DNA of 20,571 nucleotides. It comes from an uncultured Faecalibacterium sp. (GTDB lineage: Bacteria > Bacillota > Clostridia > Oscillospirales > Ruminococcaceae). The notes below the pieces were generated by a model. That model did no database searches. It saw nothing but the letters and a program-made list of their open reading frames with translations, and had not been told where the DNA came from. This document shows, one piece after another, positions 1-6,640 of the stretch (the first letter of the stretch is position 1; the number at the start of each line of letters is the position of its first letter). The DNA lies in NCBI GenBank assembly GCA_934540955.1, contig CAKTCY010000040.1, positions 1 to 20,571 of the forward strand. Direction: 5' to 3'. Made by a program: the position numbers and the translations under genes.

Positions 1-728
1 TTGCCCACGTTCTGCATCACGCAGGCCAGACGCTCCAAGCCCATGCCGGTATCAATGTTGGGGCGTGCCAGACGCTCATAGTGGCCCTTGCCGTCGGCGT
101 CGAACTGGCTGAACACGAGGTTCCAGATCTCCATATAGCGGTCGCAGTCGCAGCCCACGCCGCAGGTCGGCTTGCCGCAGCCGTACTCGGGGCCGCGGTC
201 AAAGTAGATCTCGGAGCAGGGGCCGCACGGGCCGGAGCCGTGCTCCCAGAAGTTGTCCTCCTTGCCCAGACGCACCATGTGGTCCGGGGCAATGCCGACC
301 TTCTTGGTCCAGATATCGTAGGCCTCGTCGTCCTCCTCGTACACAGAGATATGCAGACGATCCTTGGGGATGGCCATCCACTCATCGCTGGTCAGGAACT
401 CCCAAGCCCAAGGAATGACCTCGTCCTTGAAGTAATCCTGGAAGGAGAAGTTGCCCAGCATCTCAAAGAAGGTGCCGTGGCGGGCAGTGATGCCCACGCG
501 CTCGATATCCGGGGTGCGGATGCACTTCTGGCAGGTGGTCACGCGGTGGCGGGGCGGCTCCTCCTGTGCCAGAAACCACTTCTTCATGGGTGCCATGCCG
601 CTGTTGATCAGCAGCAGGCTGGGGTCGTTCTTGGGAACAAGGGGGAAGCTGTCCAGACGCAGATGACCCTTGCTTTCAAAGAAGCTCAGGTACTTTTCGC
701 GCAGTTCATTCAAACCGGTCCATTGCAT
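1..728 (-). CDS. alaS: Alanyl-tRNA synthetase, N-terminal 242 codons (runs off the left edge)
   Basis: Class II synthetase that activates alanine with ATP and charges tRNA-Ala in the cytoplasm. The visible part begins [22 protein letters not shown] and contains the class II aminoacylation core: [31 protein letters not shown], a [14 protein letters not shown] segment and [12 protein letters not shown], all typical of bacterial AlaRS. The cysteine-rich insert [16 protein letters not shown] is of the kind seen in Firmicutes AlaRS. The start is the ATG at 728-726, with a GAGGAG ribosome site about ten bases upstream. The editing and C-Ala domains lie outside the window. It is transcribed leftward from the promoter at 1111-1138 through a T-box leader, so expression should respond to uncharged tRNA-Ala. 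Identity is near certain; completeness cannot be judged. Confidence 0.97.
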   Translation of the reverse strand, partial: MQWTGLNELREKYLSFFESKGHLRLDSFPLVPKNDPSLLLINSGMAPMKKWFLAQEEPPRHRVTTCQKCIRTPDIERVGITARHGTFFEMLGNFSFQDYFKDEVIPWAWEFLTSDEWMAIPKDRLHISVYEEDDEAYDIWTKKVGIAPDHMVRLGKEDNFWEHGSGPCGPCSEIYFDRGPEYGCGKPTCGVGCDCDRYMEIWNLVFSQFDADGKGHYERLARPNIDTGMGLERLACVMQNVG

Positions 729-810
729 AGATCTTTCTCTCCTCAATCGTCTTTGGCGCTTATGCGCCGTTTTTTATGCTGTTATGGCAGAGGGGCGGCA
801 CGGTAAAAAA

Positions 811-847
811 CAAAAAACAGCCCTCATCCCAAAAGGGACGAAGGCTG
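811..847 (-). terminator. Intrinsic terminator of the alaS T-box
   Basis: On the minus strand, CAGCCTTCGTCCC and GGGATGAGGGCTG form an imperfect stem around a short TTTT loop (818-847), followed by a T run at 811-817. It lies just downstream of the T-box core, and its 5' arm is where the competing antiterminator would form. Confidence 0.88.
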
Positions 848-1104
848 CTTGTGCATCAAACTCCGTGGTACCACCCAAATTGCAAAGGATCACTTGTCCC
901 CTGCCGCTTTCGGCGCATTAACGCTGCGCAGCGTCCGGTTTACATTCGCCGGAAGCTCCGGGGTGGCGCGAAATGATCCCGACCGGAGCACCTTACAGCC
1001 GCGGGCGCTCTCTCTGGACGGTGGTGTGTGCATTTCTGACCCCATCATTGCCATCTGTCATAATTTTACATTCCGCAAGGCAGGCATAGTGCCCCTTTGC
1101 GTAC
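811..1104 (-). ncRNA. T-box riboswitch leader of alaS, probable GCC (alanine) specifier
   Basis: The leader between the alaS promoter and the gene carries T-box hallmarks on the minus strand. The conserved T-box core GGTGGTACCAC lies at 865-875, followed by a strong intrinsic terminator. The AGAGAG and GGCTGTAAGG elements expected in Stem I are present. I can fold the base of Stem I by hand: GGGGT pairs with ACCCC and AAATG pairs with CATTT, leaving an internal loop with CAG on one side and CGCGCC on the other. The last triplet of that loop, GCC at 965-967, is followed by A and is an alanine codon, which agrees with the downstream gene. In this family uncharged cognate tRNA pairs with the specifier and the T-box, favouring the antiterminator. 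The 5' end is inferred from the promoter. Confidence 0.93.
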
Positions 1105-1110
1105 AGCTAA

Positions 1111-1138
1111 ATTATAGCATACGCAAAGCGTTTGTCAA
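1111..1138 (-). promoter_or_regulatory. Sigma-A promoter of alaS
   Basis: The minus strand shows a perfect -35 TTGACA (1138-1133), a 16-base spacer and a perfect -10 TATAAT (1116-1111). It lies just outside the stop codon of the lipoprotein gene ending at 1155. No terminator is visible between them, so read-through from that gene into alaS is possible. Confidence 0.9.
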
Positions 1139-1154
1139 CGGGTTTAAGCAAAAT

Positions 1155-1871
1155 TTACGGCACCCAGATGCGGCGCACCTCCAGCACCTTGCCGCCCTGC
1201 ACCACCAGCGTGGTATTATAGGTGGTCCAGTTATCAGGGTCTGCATTGATTGCTGCTGCCACCGCATCTGCGCCTGTGGTCTCCACGGCTTCGGCCTGCG
1301 GGTCGGCAGAGCTGTCCTTCAGTACTACATTCTCTGCCAGCGGCATCGTCTTTTCTCCCATCTCATAATAGAGTGGGTAATCGTCAAAGGTCATCGTCCG
1401 GTAGGTGTCGTCATCCTCCAGCTTCAAGTCCAGCCCGCCGGGCTGCTCCATGCCGCCGTTGATGCTTACAAGATGGTACTGGTCATTCCGTTCAACGCTT
1501 GTCACCTCAGCGTTCACGACCTGATTCCATGCCGCCCCCTCCTCGTGGAAGGTGAGCTTGTCGCCGATGGCAAGGTTTTCAATATCTTCTTTTTTATAAT
1601 GGTCGTAGCTGAACACCCTTGCAGTCAATTTGCCGTCCTGCACACCGGAGGTGATGGAGGCCGGGACAAACGTTACCGTATCCGGGTCGTCCAGATCGTC
1701 CAGTGTCCCGGTCAGCAGATCGATCGGCTCTGTAACGCCTTCCTCTGCCACACGGGACGAGGCAGGTACCGCACTGGATGCGGGGGTGCTGGCGGGGGCA
1801 CCGGAGCCACCGCAGGCCGTCAATGCGATGCCCGCAGCCAGAACAGCCAGAATCTTATATTTCAGGTCCAT
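1155..1871 (-). CDS. Small secreted lipoprotein of unknown function (238 aa)
   Basis: I do not recognise a family. The N-terminus is a lipoprotein signal: MDLKYK, a hydrophobic stretch (about residues 7-17) and the lipobox LTAC with Cys20. A Ser/Ala/Pro-rich linker follows (about 22-40), so the mature protein should be anchored outside the membrane. The rest is acidic (for example LTGTLDDLDDPDTV and LKLEDDDTYRTMTFDDYP) and looks like a small beta-rich globular domain; there is no catalytic motif I can name and no internal cysteine. The ATG at 1871 has AGAAGG a few bases upstream. It lies upstream of, and on the same strand as, alaS, with no terminator between, so the two could be partly co-transcribed, though no functional link is apparent. 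Confidence 0.8.
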   Translation of the reverse strand: MDLKYKILAVLAAGIALTACGGSGAPASTPASSAVPASSRVAEEGVTEPIDLLTGTLDDLDDPDTVTFVPASITSGVQDGKLTARVFSYDHYKKEDIENLAIGDKLTFHEEGAAWNQVVNAEVTSVERNDQYHLVSINGGMEQPGGLDLKLEDDDTYRTMTFDDYPLYYEMGEKTMPLAENVVLKDSSADPQAEAVETTGADAVAAAINADPDNWTTYNTTLVVQGGKVLEVRRIWVP

Positions 1872-1887
1872 AAAAATACCTTCTTTC

Positions 1888-1916
1888 TTGACGCGGTAGA
1901 TTTATTCCGCTACAAT
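1888..1916 (+). promoter_or_regulatory. Promoter of the RluA-family pseudouridine synthase gene
   Basis: TTGACG at 1888-1893, a 17-base spacer and TACAAT at 1911-1916. This is one mismatch in each box, about 60 bases before the GTG start. It sits within the upstream region of the divergent lipoprotein gene. Confidence 0.8.
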
Positions 1917-1975
1917 AAAAACGAATCAAGAACCCATTCTATTGCGACTGATTTTAAGATAGAGAGGAATTTCCC

Positions 1976-2926
1976 GTGAAAATTTTAAAAGTAAAATGTC
2001 TTGTCCCCACCCGGCTGGACAATTATCTGACCCAGCAGTACCCCGCCCTGACCCCCGGCCGCCTGAACAAGGCGCTGCGGGAGAACAAGATCAAGCTGAA
2101 CGGCAAAAAGCAGCCGCTTTCCACCCGCGTGATGGCGGGCGATGAGATCAAGCTGTTCATTCTGGACGATGTGCTGGACGCCGACCGCCGGGTAGAGGGT
2201 CCCGCATGGAAGAACGCCCGCACCCCGGCGCAGGTGGTATACGACTGCCCGCAGCTCTTGATCGTGAACAAGCCCGCCGGTGTTGCGGTGGACGGCCCTG
2301 AGGACGATACTCTGCTGAACCGCGCGCTGCTGTACCTGAACAAGCAGGGGGAGTACAAGGAGAACGACCTGTATACCCCCGCCTTGTGCCACCGGCTGGA
2401 CACCGGCACCAGCGGCCTTGTGATCATTGCCAAGACCCCGGAGGCTGAGGAGTTGTTCCTTTCTGCCATCAAAAACCGCGAGGTGCAAAAGACCTACCTC
2501 TGCGTCACCTTTGGCCGTCCCATGCCGCCGGATGCCACCTTGGGCGGCTACCTGCTGAAGGACGCCGACCGCGGCATCGTGAAGATCGTGGAGGACAAGC
2601 AGCCCGGCGCCAAGGAGGTGGAGACCCGGTACGAGACCATCGCCGTCTCCGGCCGTCTGGCTCTGCTGAAGGTGCAGCTGATCACCGGCCGCACCCACCA
2701 GATCCGCGCCCACATGGCCAGCATCGGCTGCCCCATTCTTGGCGACAGCAAATACGGCAACAACAGCGCTAACCGGGAGCTGAAGCTGAAGTATCAGGCG
2801 CTGTGCGCATGGGAGCTGACCATGCCCCGCTTCACCCAGCCGGACTTTGCCTTCCTCAGCGGCAAGACCTTCCACGCCCCGAAGCCGTGGTATTACCAGC
2901 AGGTGCTGGACGGCACTTTGAAGTAA
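1976..2926 (+). CDS. RluA/RluD-family pseudouridine synthase (316 aa)
   Basis: Isomerises specific uridines to pseudouridine, most likely in 23S rRNA. Residues about 10-60 resemble an S4 RNA-binding domain (PTRLDNYLTQQYP and RVMAGDEIKLF). The catalytic domain follows, with LLIVNKPAGVAV (about 95-106), the signature HRLDTGTSGL at 139-148 containing catalytic Asp142, and the late motif ITGRTHQIRAH. Length is typical for the family. The start is a GTG at 1976 preceded by an AGAGAGG-type site; an earlier start is unlikely because the S4 domain begins directly. The gene has its own promoter and is closed by the hairpin at 2928-2962. The family is certain, but whether this is RluB-, C- or D-like in target cannot be told from the sequence. 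Confidence 0.95.
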   Translation: MKILKVKCLVPTRLDNYLTQQYPALTPGRLNKALRENKIKLNGKKQPLSTRVMAGDEIKLFILDDVLDADRRVEGPAWKNARTPAQVVYDCPQLLIVNKPAGVAVDGPEDDTLLNRALLYLNKQGEYKENDLYTPALCHRLDTGTSGLVIIAKTPEAEELFLSAIKNREVQKTYLCVTFGRPMPPDATLGGYLLKDADRGIVKIVEDKQPGAKEVETRYETIAVSGRLALLKVQLITGRTHQIRAHMASIGCPILGDSKYGNNSANRELKLKYQALCAWELTMPRFTQPDFAFLSGKTFHAPKPWYYQQVLDGTLK

Positions 2927-2927
2927 C

Positions 2928-2962
2928 AAAAAGGAGATGTCCTGCCGGGCATCTCCTTTTTT
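2928..2962. terminator. Terminator between convergent genes, probably bidirectional
   Basis: Stem GGAGATG (2933-2939) with CATCTCC (2950-2956), then six T on the plus strand. Five A precede the stem, giving a T run on the minus strand, so it can also end the leftward FMN-enzyme gene whose stop codon is at 2983. Confidence 0.88.
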
Positions 2963-2982
2963 GCTTACTTATAATAGAGACC

Positions 2983-4002
2983 TCAGACCCGCACCATATC
3001 CGGGGTGATCTCAGCCAGCGTATGAGCACCGCACATCTGCATGGTGTCGGCCAGCTCTCCGGCCAGCTTGTCGATGTAGCACTTTACGCCCTCTGCGCCG
3101 CCGCCGTAGACAGCGGTCACGAAGGGGCGGCAGATCAACACGCCGTCTGCGCCCAGCGCCAGCGCCTTGAACACATCCACACCGGTGCGGATGCCGCCGT
3201 CCACCAGCACCTTCACGCCGGTGCCCTTGAGGGCTGCGGCGATCTCCGGCAGCACCTCAGCGGTGGCGGGGCACTGGTCCAGCACGCGGCCGCCGTGGTT
3301 GGACACCACGATGGCAGCGGCACCGGCCTGCTTTGCCTTCAGTGCGCCCTTAACGGTCATCACGCCCTTGACGATGAAGGGGCGCTCCGCCAGCTGCACG
3401 ATCTCGGCCAGCTCCTCCACGCTCTTGCTGCCGGCGGGCGGGGTCATGTTCTTCAGGAAGGGCAGACCCGCTGCATCCACGTCCATGGCCACGGCAAAGC
3501 AGCCGCTGGCCTTGGCCTGTGCCATCTTTTCCCGGATGGTGTCGATGTTCCACGGCTTGATGGTGGGCACGCCGCAGCCGCCCGCAGCGCCGATGGCGCG
3601 GGTAGCCATCTCCATCACGGTAGGGTTGGTGCCGTCGCCGGTAAAGGCAGCAATGCCGTTTTCGGCACAGGCGCGCACCAGCACATCGTTATAGGTCATA
3701 TCGGTGTAGGTATCGGAATAGTGCAGGTTCACTGCGCCCACGGGGCCGGCAAAGAAGGGATAGCGGAAGCTTTTGCCGAACAGCTCCAGCGTGGTGTCCG
3801 GTGCACCGCCGGGGCACAGGGTATCCATGTTCACCCGGATGTCCGCCCACTTATTATAATTGCGGATCGCGGTATCGCCCACGCCCTTGGCACCCGGGCC
3901 GGGGATCTGGTTTTTACAGGCCACGCCGTTGCACACCGGGCAGGCCTTGCAATATTGACCAATGCAGGCACGGGCATTGGCAAGCACCTCAGGATAAGTC
4001 AT
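2983..4002 (-). CDS. FMN-dependent alpha-hydroxyacid oxidase/dehydrogenase family protein with N-terminal cysteine cluster (339 aa)
   Basis: A TIM-barrel flavoprotein of the lactate/glycolate oxidase superfamily. Visible family motifs are FFAGPVGA (about 83-90), Lys212 in FIVKGVMT, the signature SNHGGR at 234-239 (catalytic His236 and Arg239) and the phosphate-binding DGGIRTGVD and LALGADGV segments. Two things are unusual. The N-terminus has Cys13 and then C18-x2-C21-x2-C24-x4-C29, a pattern that could hold an Fe-S cluster. The segment VAMDVDAAGLPF (about 171-182) lacks the substrate-binding Arg that classical family members have after the Asp, so the substrate may not be a simple 2-hydroxyacid. 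The ATG at 4002 has an excellent AAGGAGG site. It is monocistronic, with a strong promoter and a leader hairpin. Family assignment is firm; substrate is unknown. Confidence 0.9.
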   Translation of the reverse strand: MTYPEVLANARACIGQYCKACPVCNGVACKNQIPGPGAKGVGDTAIRNYNKWADIRVNMDTLCPGGAPDTTLELFGKSFRYPFFAGPVGAVNLHYSDTYTDMTYNDVLVRACAENGIAAFTGDGTNPTVMEMATRAIGAAGGCGVPTIKPWNIDTIREKMAQAKASGCFAVAMDVDAAGLPFLKNMTPPAGSKSVEELAEIVQLAERPFIVKGVMTVKGALKAKQAGAAAIVVSNHGGRVLDQCPATAEVLPEIAAALKGTGVKVLVDGGIRTGVDVFKALALGADGVLICRPFVTAVYGGGAEGVKCYIDKLAGELADTMQMCGAHTLAEITPDMVRV

Positions 4003-4027
4003 AAAACATCCTCCTTATATTTCCCGC

Positions 4028-4057
4028 CGCTGCGGCACAAAATGACCCGCCGCAGCG
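4028..4057 (-). promoter_or_regulatory. 5' UTR hairpin of the FMN-enzyme gene
   Basis: A perfect 9-bp GC-rich stem (4028-4036 with 4049-4057) around a 12-base loop, lying between the promoter and the ribosome site at about 4008-4014. There is no T run after it, so it is not an intrinsic terminator. It could stabilise the mRNA or form a regulatory site. Confidence 0.55.
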
Positions 4058-4069
4058 CTCTTTGCCCTC

Positions 4070-4098
4070 AATATAGACCCATTTTAAGGGTACGTCAA
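4070..4098 (-). promoter_or_regulatory. Promoter of the FMN-enzyme gene
   Basis: On the minus strand TTGACG (4098-4093), a 17-base spacer and TATATT (4075-4070). The spacer contains an imperfect palindrome with ACCC and GGGT arms (about 4077-4091) where a regulator could bind; that last point is speculative. Confidence 0.83.
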
Positions 4099-4189
4099 GG
4101 GCTTTTTGTGCTTTCCGTCCATGCGGCAGAACGTCTTTTCGCGGTTTTTCGTCATTTTTAAAAAAGTCTGATTTTTTTCAAAAAAATCC

Positions 4190-4218
4190 TTGACAAAAAG
4201 CCTGCTTTCAGGTATTAT
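4190..4218 (+). promoter_or_regulatory. Promoter of tRNA-Ser
   Basis: TTGACA (4190-4195), a 17-base spacer and TATTAT (4213-4218), 45 bases before the mature tRNA 5' end. Confidence 0.88.
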
Positions 4219-4263
4219 AGTGGAGCGCCAAGGGCACCCGCCCAAAGGCAGAACAAAAGATGT

Positions 4264-4355
4264 GGAAAGATGGCTGAGTTGGTCTAAGGCGCACGACTGG
4301 AAATCGTGTAACGTGTCAAAAGCGTTCTGGGGTTCGAATCCCCATCTTTCCGCCA
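4264..4355 (+). tRNA. tRNA-Ser (anticodon GGA), CCA encoded
   Basis: Complete cloverleaf with a class II long variable arm. The acceptor stem GGAAAGA (4264-4270) pairs with TCTTTCC (4345-4351), followed by discriminator G and an encoded CCA (4353-4355). The anticodon stem CACGA/TCGTG encloses the loop CTGGAAA, giving anticodon GGA, which reads serine codons TCC and TCT. The T arm contains GGTTCGAATCC. The long variable arm and the discriminator G fit serine. It is a single-tRNA unit with its own promoter and terminator. Confidence 0.98.
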
Positions 4356-4356
4356 G

Positions 4357-4387
4357 AAACCTGAAACAGAAATGTTTCAGGTTTTTT
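4357..4387 (+). terminator. Terminator of tRNA-Ser
   Basis: Stem AAACCTGAAAC (4357-4367) with GTTTCAGGTTT (4374-4384) around a 6-base loop, in a run of T (4382-4387). It begins two bases after the CCA end. Confidence 0.92.
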
Positions 4388-4410
4388 GTTTTGTCCGCAG
4401 TTTGCGGCGC

Positions 4411-4439
4411 TTGACATTTGCGGGCAGTTCCGTTATGCT
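4411..4439 (+). promoter_or_regulatory. Promoter of the membrane-anchored protein gene at 4477
   Basis: Perfect TTGACA (4411-4416), a 17-base spacer and TATGCT (4434-4439), 37 bases upstream of the ATG. Confidence 0.84.
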
Positions 4440-4476
4440 GGAGCAAATACGTTTTACCGGAAGGAGAGGTTTTCCC

Positions 4477-5367
4477 ATGGCATCTTCCCACAAAAAGCGC
4501 ACCGGTCTGCGGGCGGCGCTGATCGTTCTGCTGTGTCTGGTTCTGGTGTGCGCGGTGGCTGCGGCGGTGCTGTACAGCCTGGTCAGCCGCAGGGTCAAGG
4601 CATTCCAGAGCGGTGCCAGCTTTGCACTGGACTACACCATCACCTCCACCGAGGCCGAGCCCCCCGCCCTTTACGCCCTGCTGGACAAGTTCGACGGCAC
4701 CACCGGCAGTCTGACCGGCCAGTACACCCCCCGGGCGGTACAACTGGCGCTGTACCCGACGGGCACCAGCACCGTCAACGATGCCCCTCTGACCCGGGTG
4801 TACATCAGCGAGGAAGAGACCCTGTACGACGCCGGGCAGCTATACAACAAGCTGCGCAGCACCATTGTGGCCGAGTATCCGCTGGCAAGCCTGCTGCTGC
4901 CGGGCTGGTCGCTGGGCAGCTACATCTCCCAAGACCAGCTGGCCACCCTGCTGGGGGTAGATCCCGCCGCTACCGGCTTGCAGCAGGTGAACGACTTCCA
5001 GCTGGACTTGAAGCAGCTTAAAGCCGTACAGCCTGCCAACGCGAAGGAGGGTTACCTCTACCTTCAGCTGCCAAACCTCGCCGCCGGGGAGGATGTGCCG
5101 CAGCTGATTCTGGGCATCGAAAAGCAGGGGCTGCTCAAGACCCTGTCCCCCAAGGTGCACATTCTGCTGGACGTGCCCGCCCACCACATCCATGCAGAGC
5201 TTTCCGGCACGGTGACTGCCGCCCAGACCGTGGTGACTGCCCCTACCTCCCGGATGCAGGACTCTGACGTGGAAAGCCTTGTGCAGCTGCGCAAGACCAT
5301 CGAGAGCATCATCCAGTTCGTGCAGACCGCCGCCCAGAGCGATGACGCTGCCTCCCCTGCTGCGTAA
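4477..5367 (+). CDS. Single-pass membrane-anchored extracytoplasmic protein, function unknown (296 aa)
   Basis: I do not recognise the family. The protein starts with a short basic cytoplasmic end (MASSHKKRTGLR), then one hydrophobic segment at about residues 11-35 that should act as an uncleaved signal anchor. The remaining roughly 260 residues lie outside the membrane. They contain repeated LDYTI, LYPTG, VYISEEETLYDAG and VHILLDVPAHHIHAELSG segments suggestive of beta strands, and have no cysteine and no evident catalytic motif. A Ser/Ala-rich tail ends the protein. I chose the ATG at 4477 because GGAAGGAGAGG lies directly upstream and the promoter is at 4411-4439; a longer open frame starting at 4372 would begin inside the tRNA terminator. 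It is monocistronic. Confidence 0.82.
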   Translation: MASSHKKRTGLRAALIVLLCLVLVCAVAAAVLYSLVSRRVKAFQSGASFALDYTITSTEAEPPALYALLDKFDGTTGSLTGQYTPRAVQLALYPTGTSTVNDAPLTRVYISEEETLYDAGQLYNKLRSTIVAEYPLASLLLPGWSLGSYISQDQLATLLGVDPAATGLQQVNDFQLDLKQLKAVQPANAKEGYLYLQLPNLAAGEDVPQLILGIEKQGLLKTLSPKVHILLDVPAHHIHAELSGTVTAAQTVVTAPTSRMQDSDVESLVQLRKTIESIIQFVQTAAQSDDAASPAA

Positions 5368-5435
5368 AGCAGGACCATTTTGAATGGTCTCCGCTTCGCT
5401 CTGACCATCTTCAGCGGAAAAACATTTTAAATAGC

Positions 5436-5471
5436 AAAAAATCGGACAGACTGCGGTCTGTCCGATTTTTT
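5436..5471. terminator. Strong bidirectional terminator between convergent genes
   Basis: A 16-bp near-symmetrical stem, AAAAAATCGGACAGAC (5436-5451) with its exact complement (5456-5471), and a TGCG loop. A runs on one side and T runs on the other serve both the rightward gene ending at 5367 and the leftward lectin gene ending at 5582. Confidence 0.92.
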
Positions 5472-5581
5472 ATGTTCACAGATGGGATCGTAACGGAAAA
5501 CGGCATTTGCAGCACCTGTTTCCTTCGGAAACATTTGCGCTGCGGGGGAAATCTCTAAAAAGCAGAACAATCATTCTGTTT

Positions 5582-6409
5582 TTACTTTTTTACGGTCTTT
5601 TTGCAGGGCGCACGCTTTGCCTTGGGCTTTGCGGCGGCGGGGGCAGTCTTGGCTTCCGCTGCGGGGGCAGCCTTGGCAGCAGTCTCAGCCTTGGCTTCCA
5701 CAGCAGGAGCAGCCTTCACCTCTGCGGCGGGGGCGGCAGGCTCAGCCTTTGCCTTAGCGGCCTTCTTCGCGGCGGGCTTTTCTGCCTTGACCGGCTCTGC
5801 GGACTTTGCAGCGGGCTTCTCCTCCACCTTCTTGGTGGTGCGGGGCTTGCGGGCTGCGGGCTTCTTGGCGGGAGCGGCTTCCTTGGCCGGTGCTGCCGTA
5901 GTCTCGGCAGCGGGTGCTGTTTCCTCAACCTTGGCGGCACGCTTTACCCGGTCCTTCACCTCAGAGATGACCCACAGCTGGTCACCGCCGCCGGGCACCT
6001 CCTGCCAGATCTGCAGCACAGCGCCCACCTCGGCACCCATGCCCACGGTATCCACGCACTTGCCGCCTGCCCAAGAGGAGCGCAGACGCACGGTGCCCTC
6101 CGGGGTGTGCTCCACCTTCCACATCTGGGACGTGCCGCCCACGTCCTCCCACAGGTGCAGCCAGGTGCCGTTGGCGGTGCCGGTCATGGTCAGATCCAGC
6201 AGCTTGCCGGAGGCGCGGTTGCGGATGCGGTACACACCATCGCCCTCGCGGACAAAGCTCCACTCCTGCTCGGGCTTGTGGTCGTACTTGCCCAGACGGA
6301 CAGTGCCGCCGTCCTTGCTGCCCTCCACTGCCTGAATGACATTGCCGGTGTGGGCGGCAATGGTATAAAAGCGGTCGGCCTCGATCACAGTTTGTGCTAC
6401 GGATTTCAT
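5582..6409 (-). CDS. Ricin-type beta-trefoil lectin domain fused to a histone H1-like Ala/Lys/Pro tail (275 aa)
   Basis: Residues about 12-150 form a RICIN beta-trefoil carbohydrate-binding domain. It has the three QxW signatures (QEW 48-50, QMW 95-97, QLW 144-146) and repeats such as YRIRNRASGKLLDLT and GTWLHLWEDVGG. From about residue 154 to the end the sequence is almost only Ala, Lys, Pro and Glu, with AAK, KPAAKK and KPKAKR motifs ending in CKKTVKK; this resembles histone H1 or bacterial H1-like tails. No signal peptide or membrane segment is visible, so the protein is probably cytoplasmic, which is odd for a lectin domain. The start is the ATG at 6409 with GGGAGGG just upstream; an in-frame ATG at 6451 has no site. 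Domain calls are confident; the joint role (DNA, RNA or polysaccharide binding) is unknown. Confidence 0.85.
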   Translation of the reverse strand: MKSVAQTVIEADRFYTIAAHTGNVIQAVEGSKDGGTVRLGKYDHKPEQEWSFVREGDGVYRIRNRASGKLLDLTMTGTANGTWLHLWEDVGGTSQMWKVEHTPEGTVRLRSSWAGGKCVDTVGMGAEVGAVLQIWQEVPGGGDQLWVISEVKDRVKRAAKVEETAPAAETTAAPAKEAAPAKKPAARKPRTTKKVEEKPAAKSAEPVKAEKPAAKKAAKAKAEPAAPAAEVKAAPAVEAKAETAAKAAPAAEAKTAPAAAKPKAKRAPCKKTVKK

Positions 6410-6464
6410 GTACAAATCCCTCCCAATCATAAAATGCACAGATTTTTCCAATTCCTTCTTATAA

Positions 6465-6493
6465 AGAATACCACATATCGTGATTTTTCACAA
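6465..6493 (-). promoter_or_regulatory. Promoter of the lectin/histone-tail gene
   Basis: On the minus strand TTGTGA (6493-6488), a 17-base spacer and TATTCT (6470-6465). Two mismatches in the -35 box and one in the -10 box make this a moderate prediction. It lies about 55 bases upstream of the chosen ATG. Confidence 0.6.
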
Positions 6494-6565
6494 GCAATTC
6501 GACAATTCTTTAGCACTTTATATAGAAACCATCCTGTTTTCGCCCTCTTTTTCGCCCCTTCGCAG

Positions 6566-6589
6566 GGGAGAAAGGCCGTTTTTTCTCCC
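6566..6589. repeat. Inverted repeat abutting the MATE gene promoter
   Basis: GGGAGAAA (6566-6573) and TTTCTCCC (6582-6589) form a perfect 8-bp inverted repeat with an 8-base centre. It ends two bases before the -35 box at 6592. The position suits an operator; a regulator gene is not visible nearby. Confidence 0.45.
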
Positions 6590-6591
6590 TC

Positions 6592-6620
6592 TCGACATTT
6601 TGCTGCAACTGCGTTATACT
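6592..6620 (+). promoter_or_regulatory. Promoter of the MATE efflux gene
   Basis: TCGACA (6592-6597), a 17-base spacer and TATACT (6615-6620), 70 bases before the ATG. Confidence 0.75.
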
Positions 6621-6640
6621 GTTTTCATCAGGACTATCTG

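Noticed and set aside
849..1979. A 376-codon plus-strand frame
   Set aside because: It crosses the T-box leader, the alaS promoter and the antisense of the lipoprotein gene.
2803..4161. A 452-codon open frame on the plus strand
   Set aside because: It overlaps the 3' end of the pseudouridine synthase gene in another frame and is antisense to the FMN-enzyme gene; its composition is that of a shadow frame.
4190..4414. A 74-codon frame running through the tRNA
   Set aside because: The sequence folds as a complete tRNA-Ser, and the frame covers its promoter and terminator.
5516..5534. Small hairpin TGTTTCC/GGAAACA downstream of the lectin gene
   Set aside because: Only 7 bp with no following T run; the strong terminator at 5436-5471 explains transcript ends.
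5582..5950. Repetitive Ala/Lys-coding DNA as a possible tandem repeat array
   Set aside because: The repeats are at the amino-acid level (AAK, APAA, KPAAKK) with irregular spacing and no exact DNA unit, so it is a low-complexity tail rather than a DNA repeat or CRISPR.
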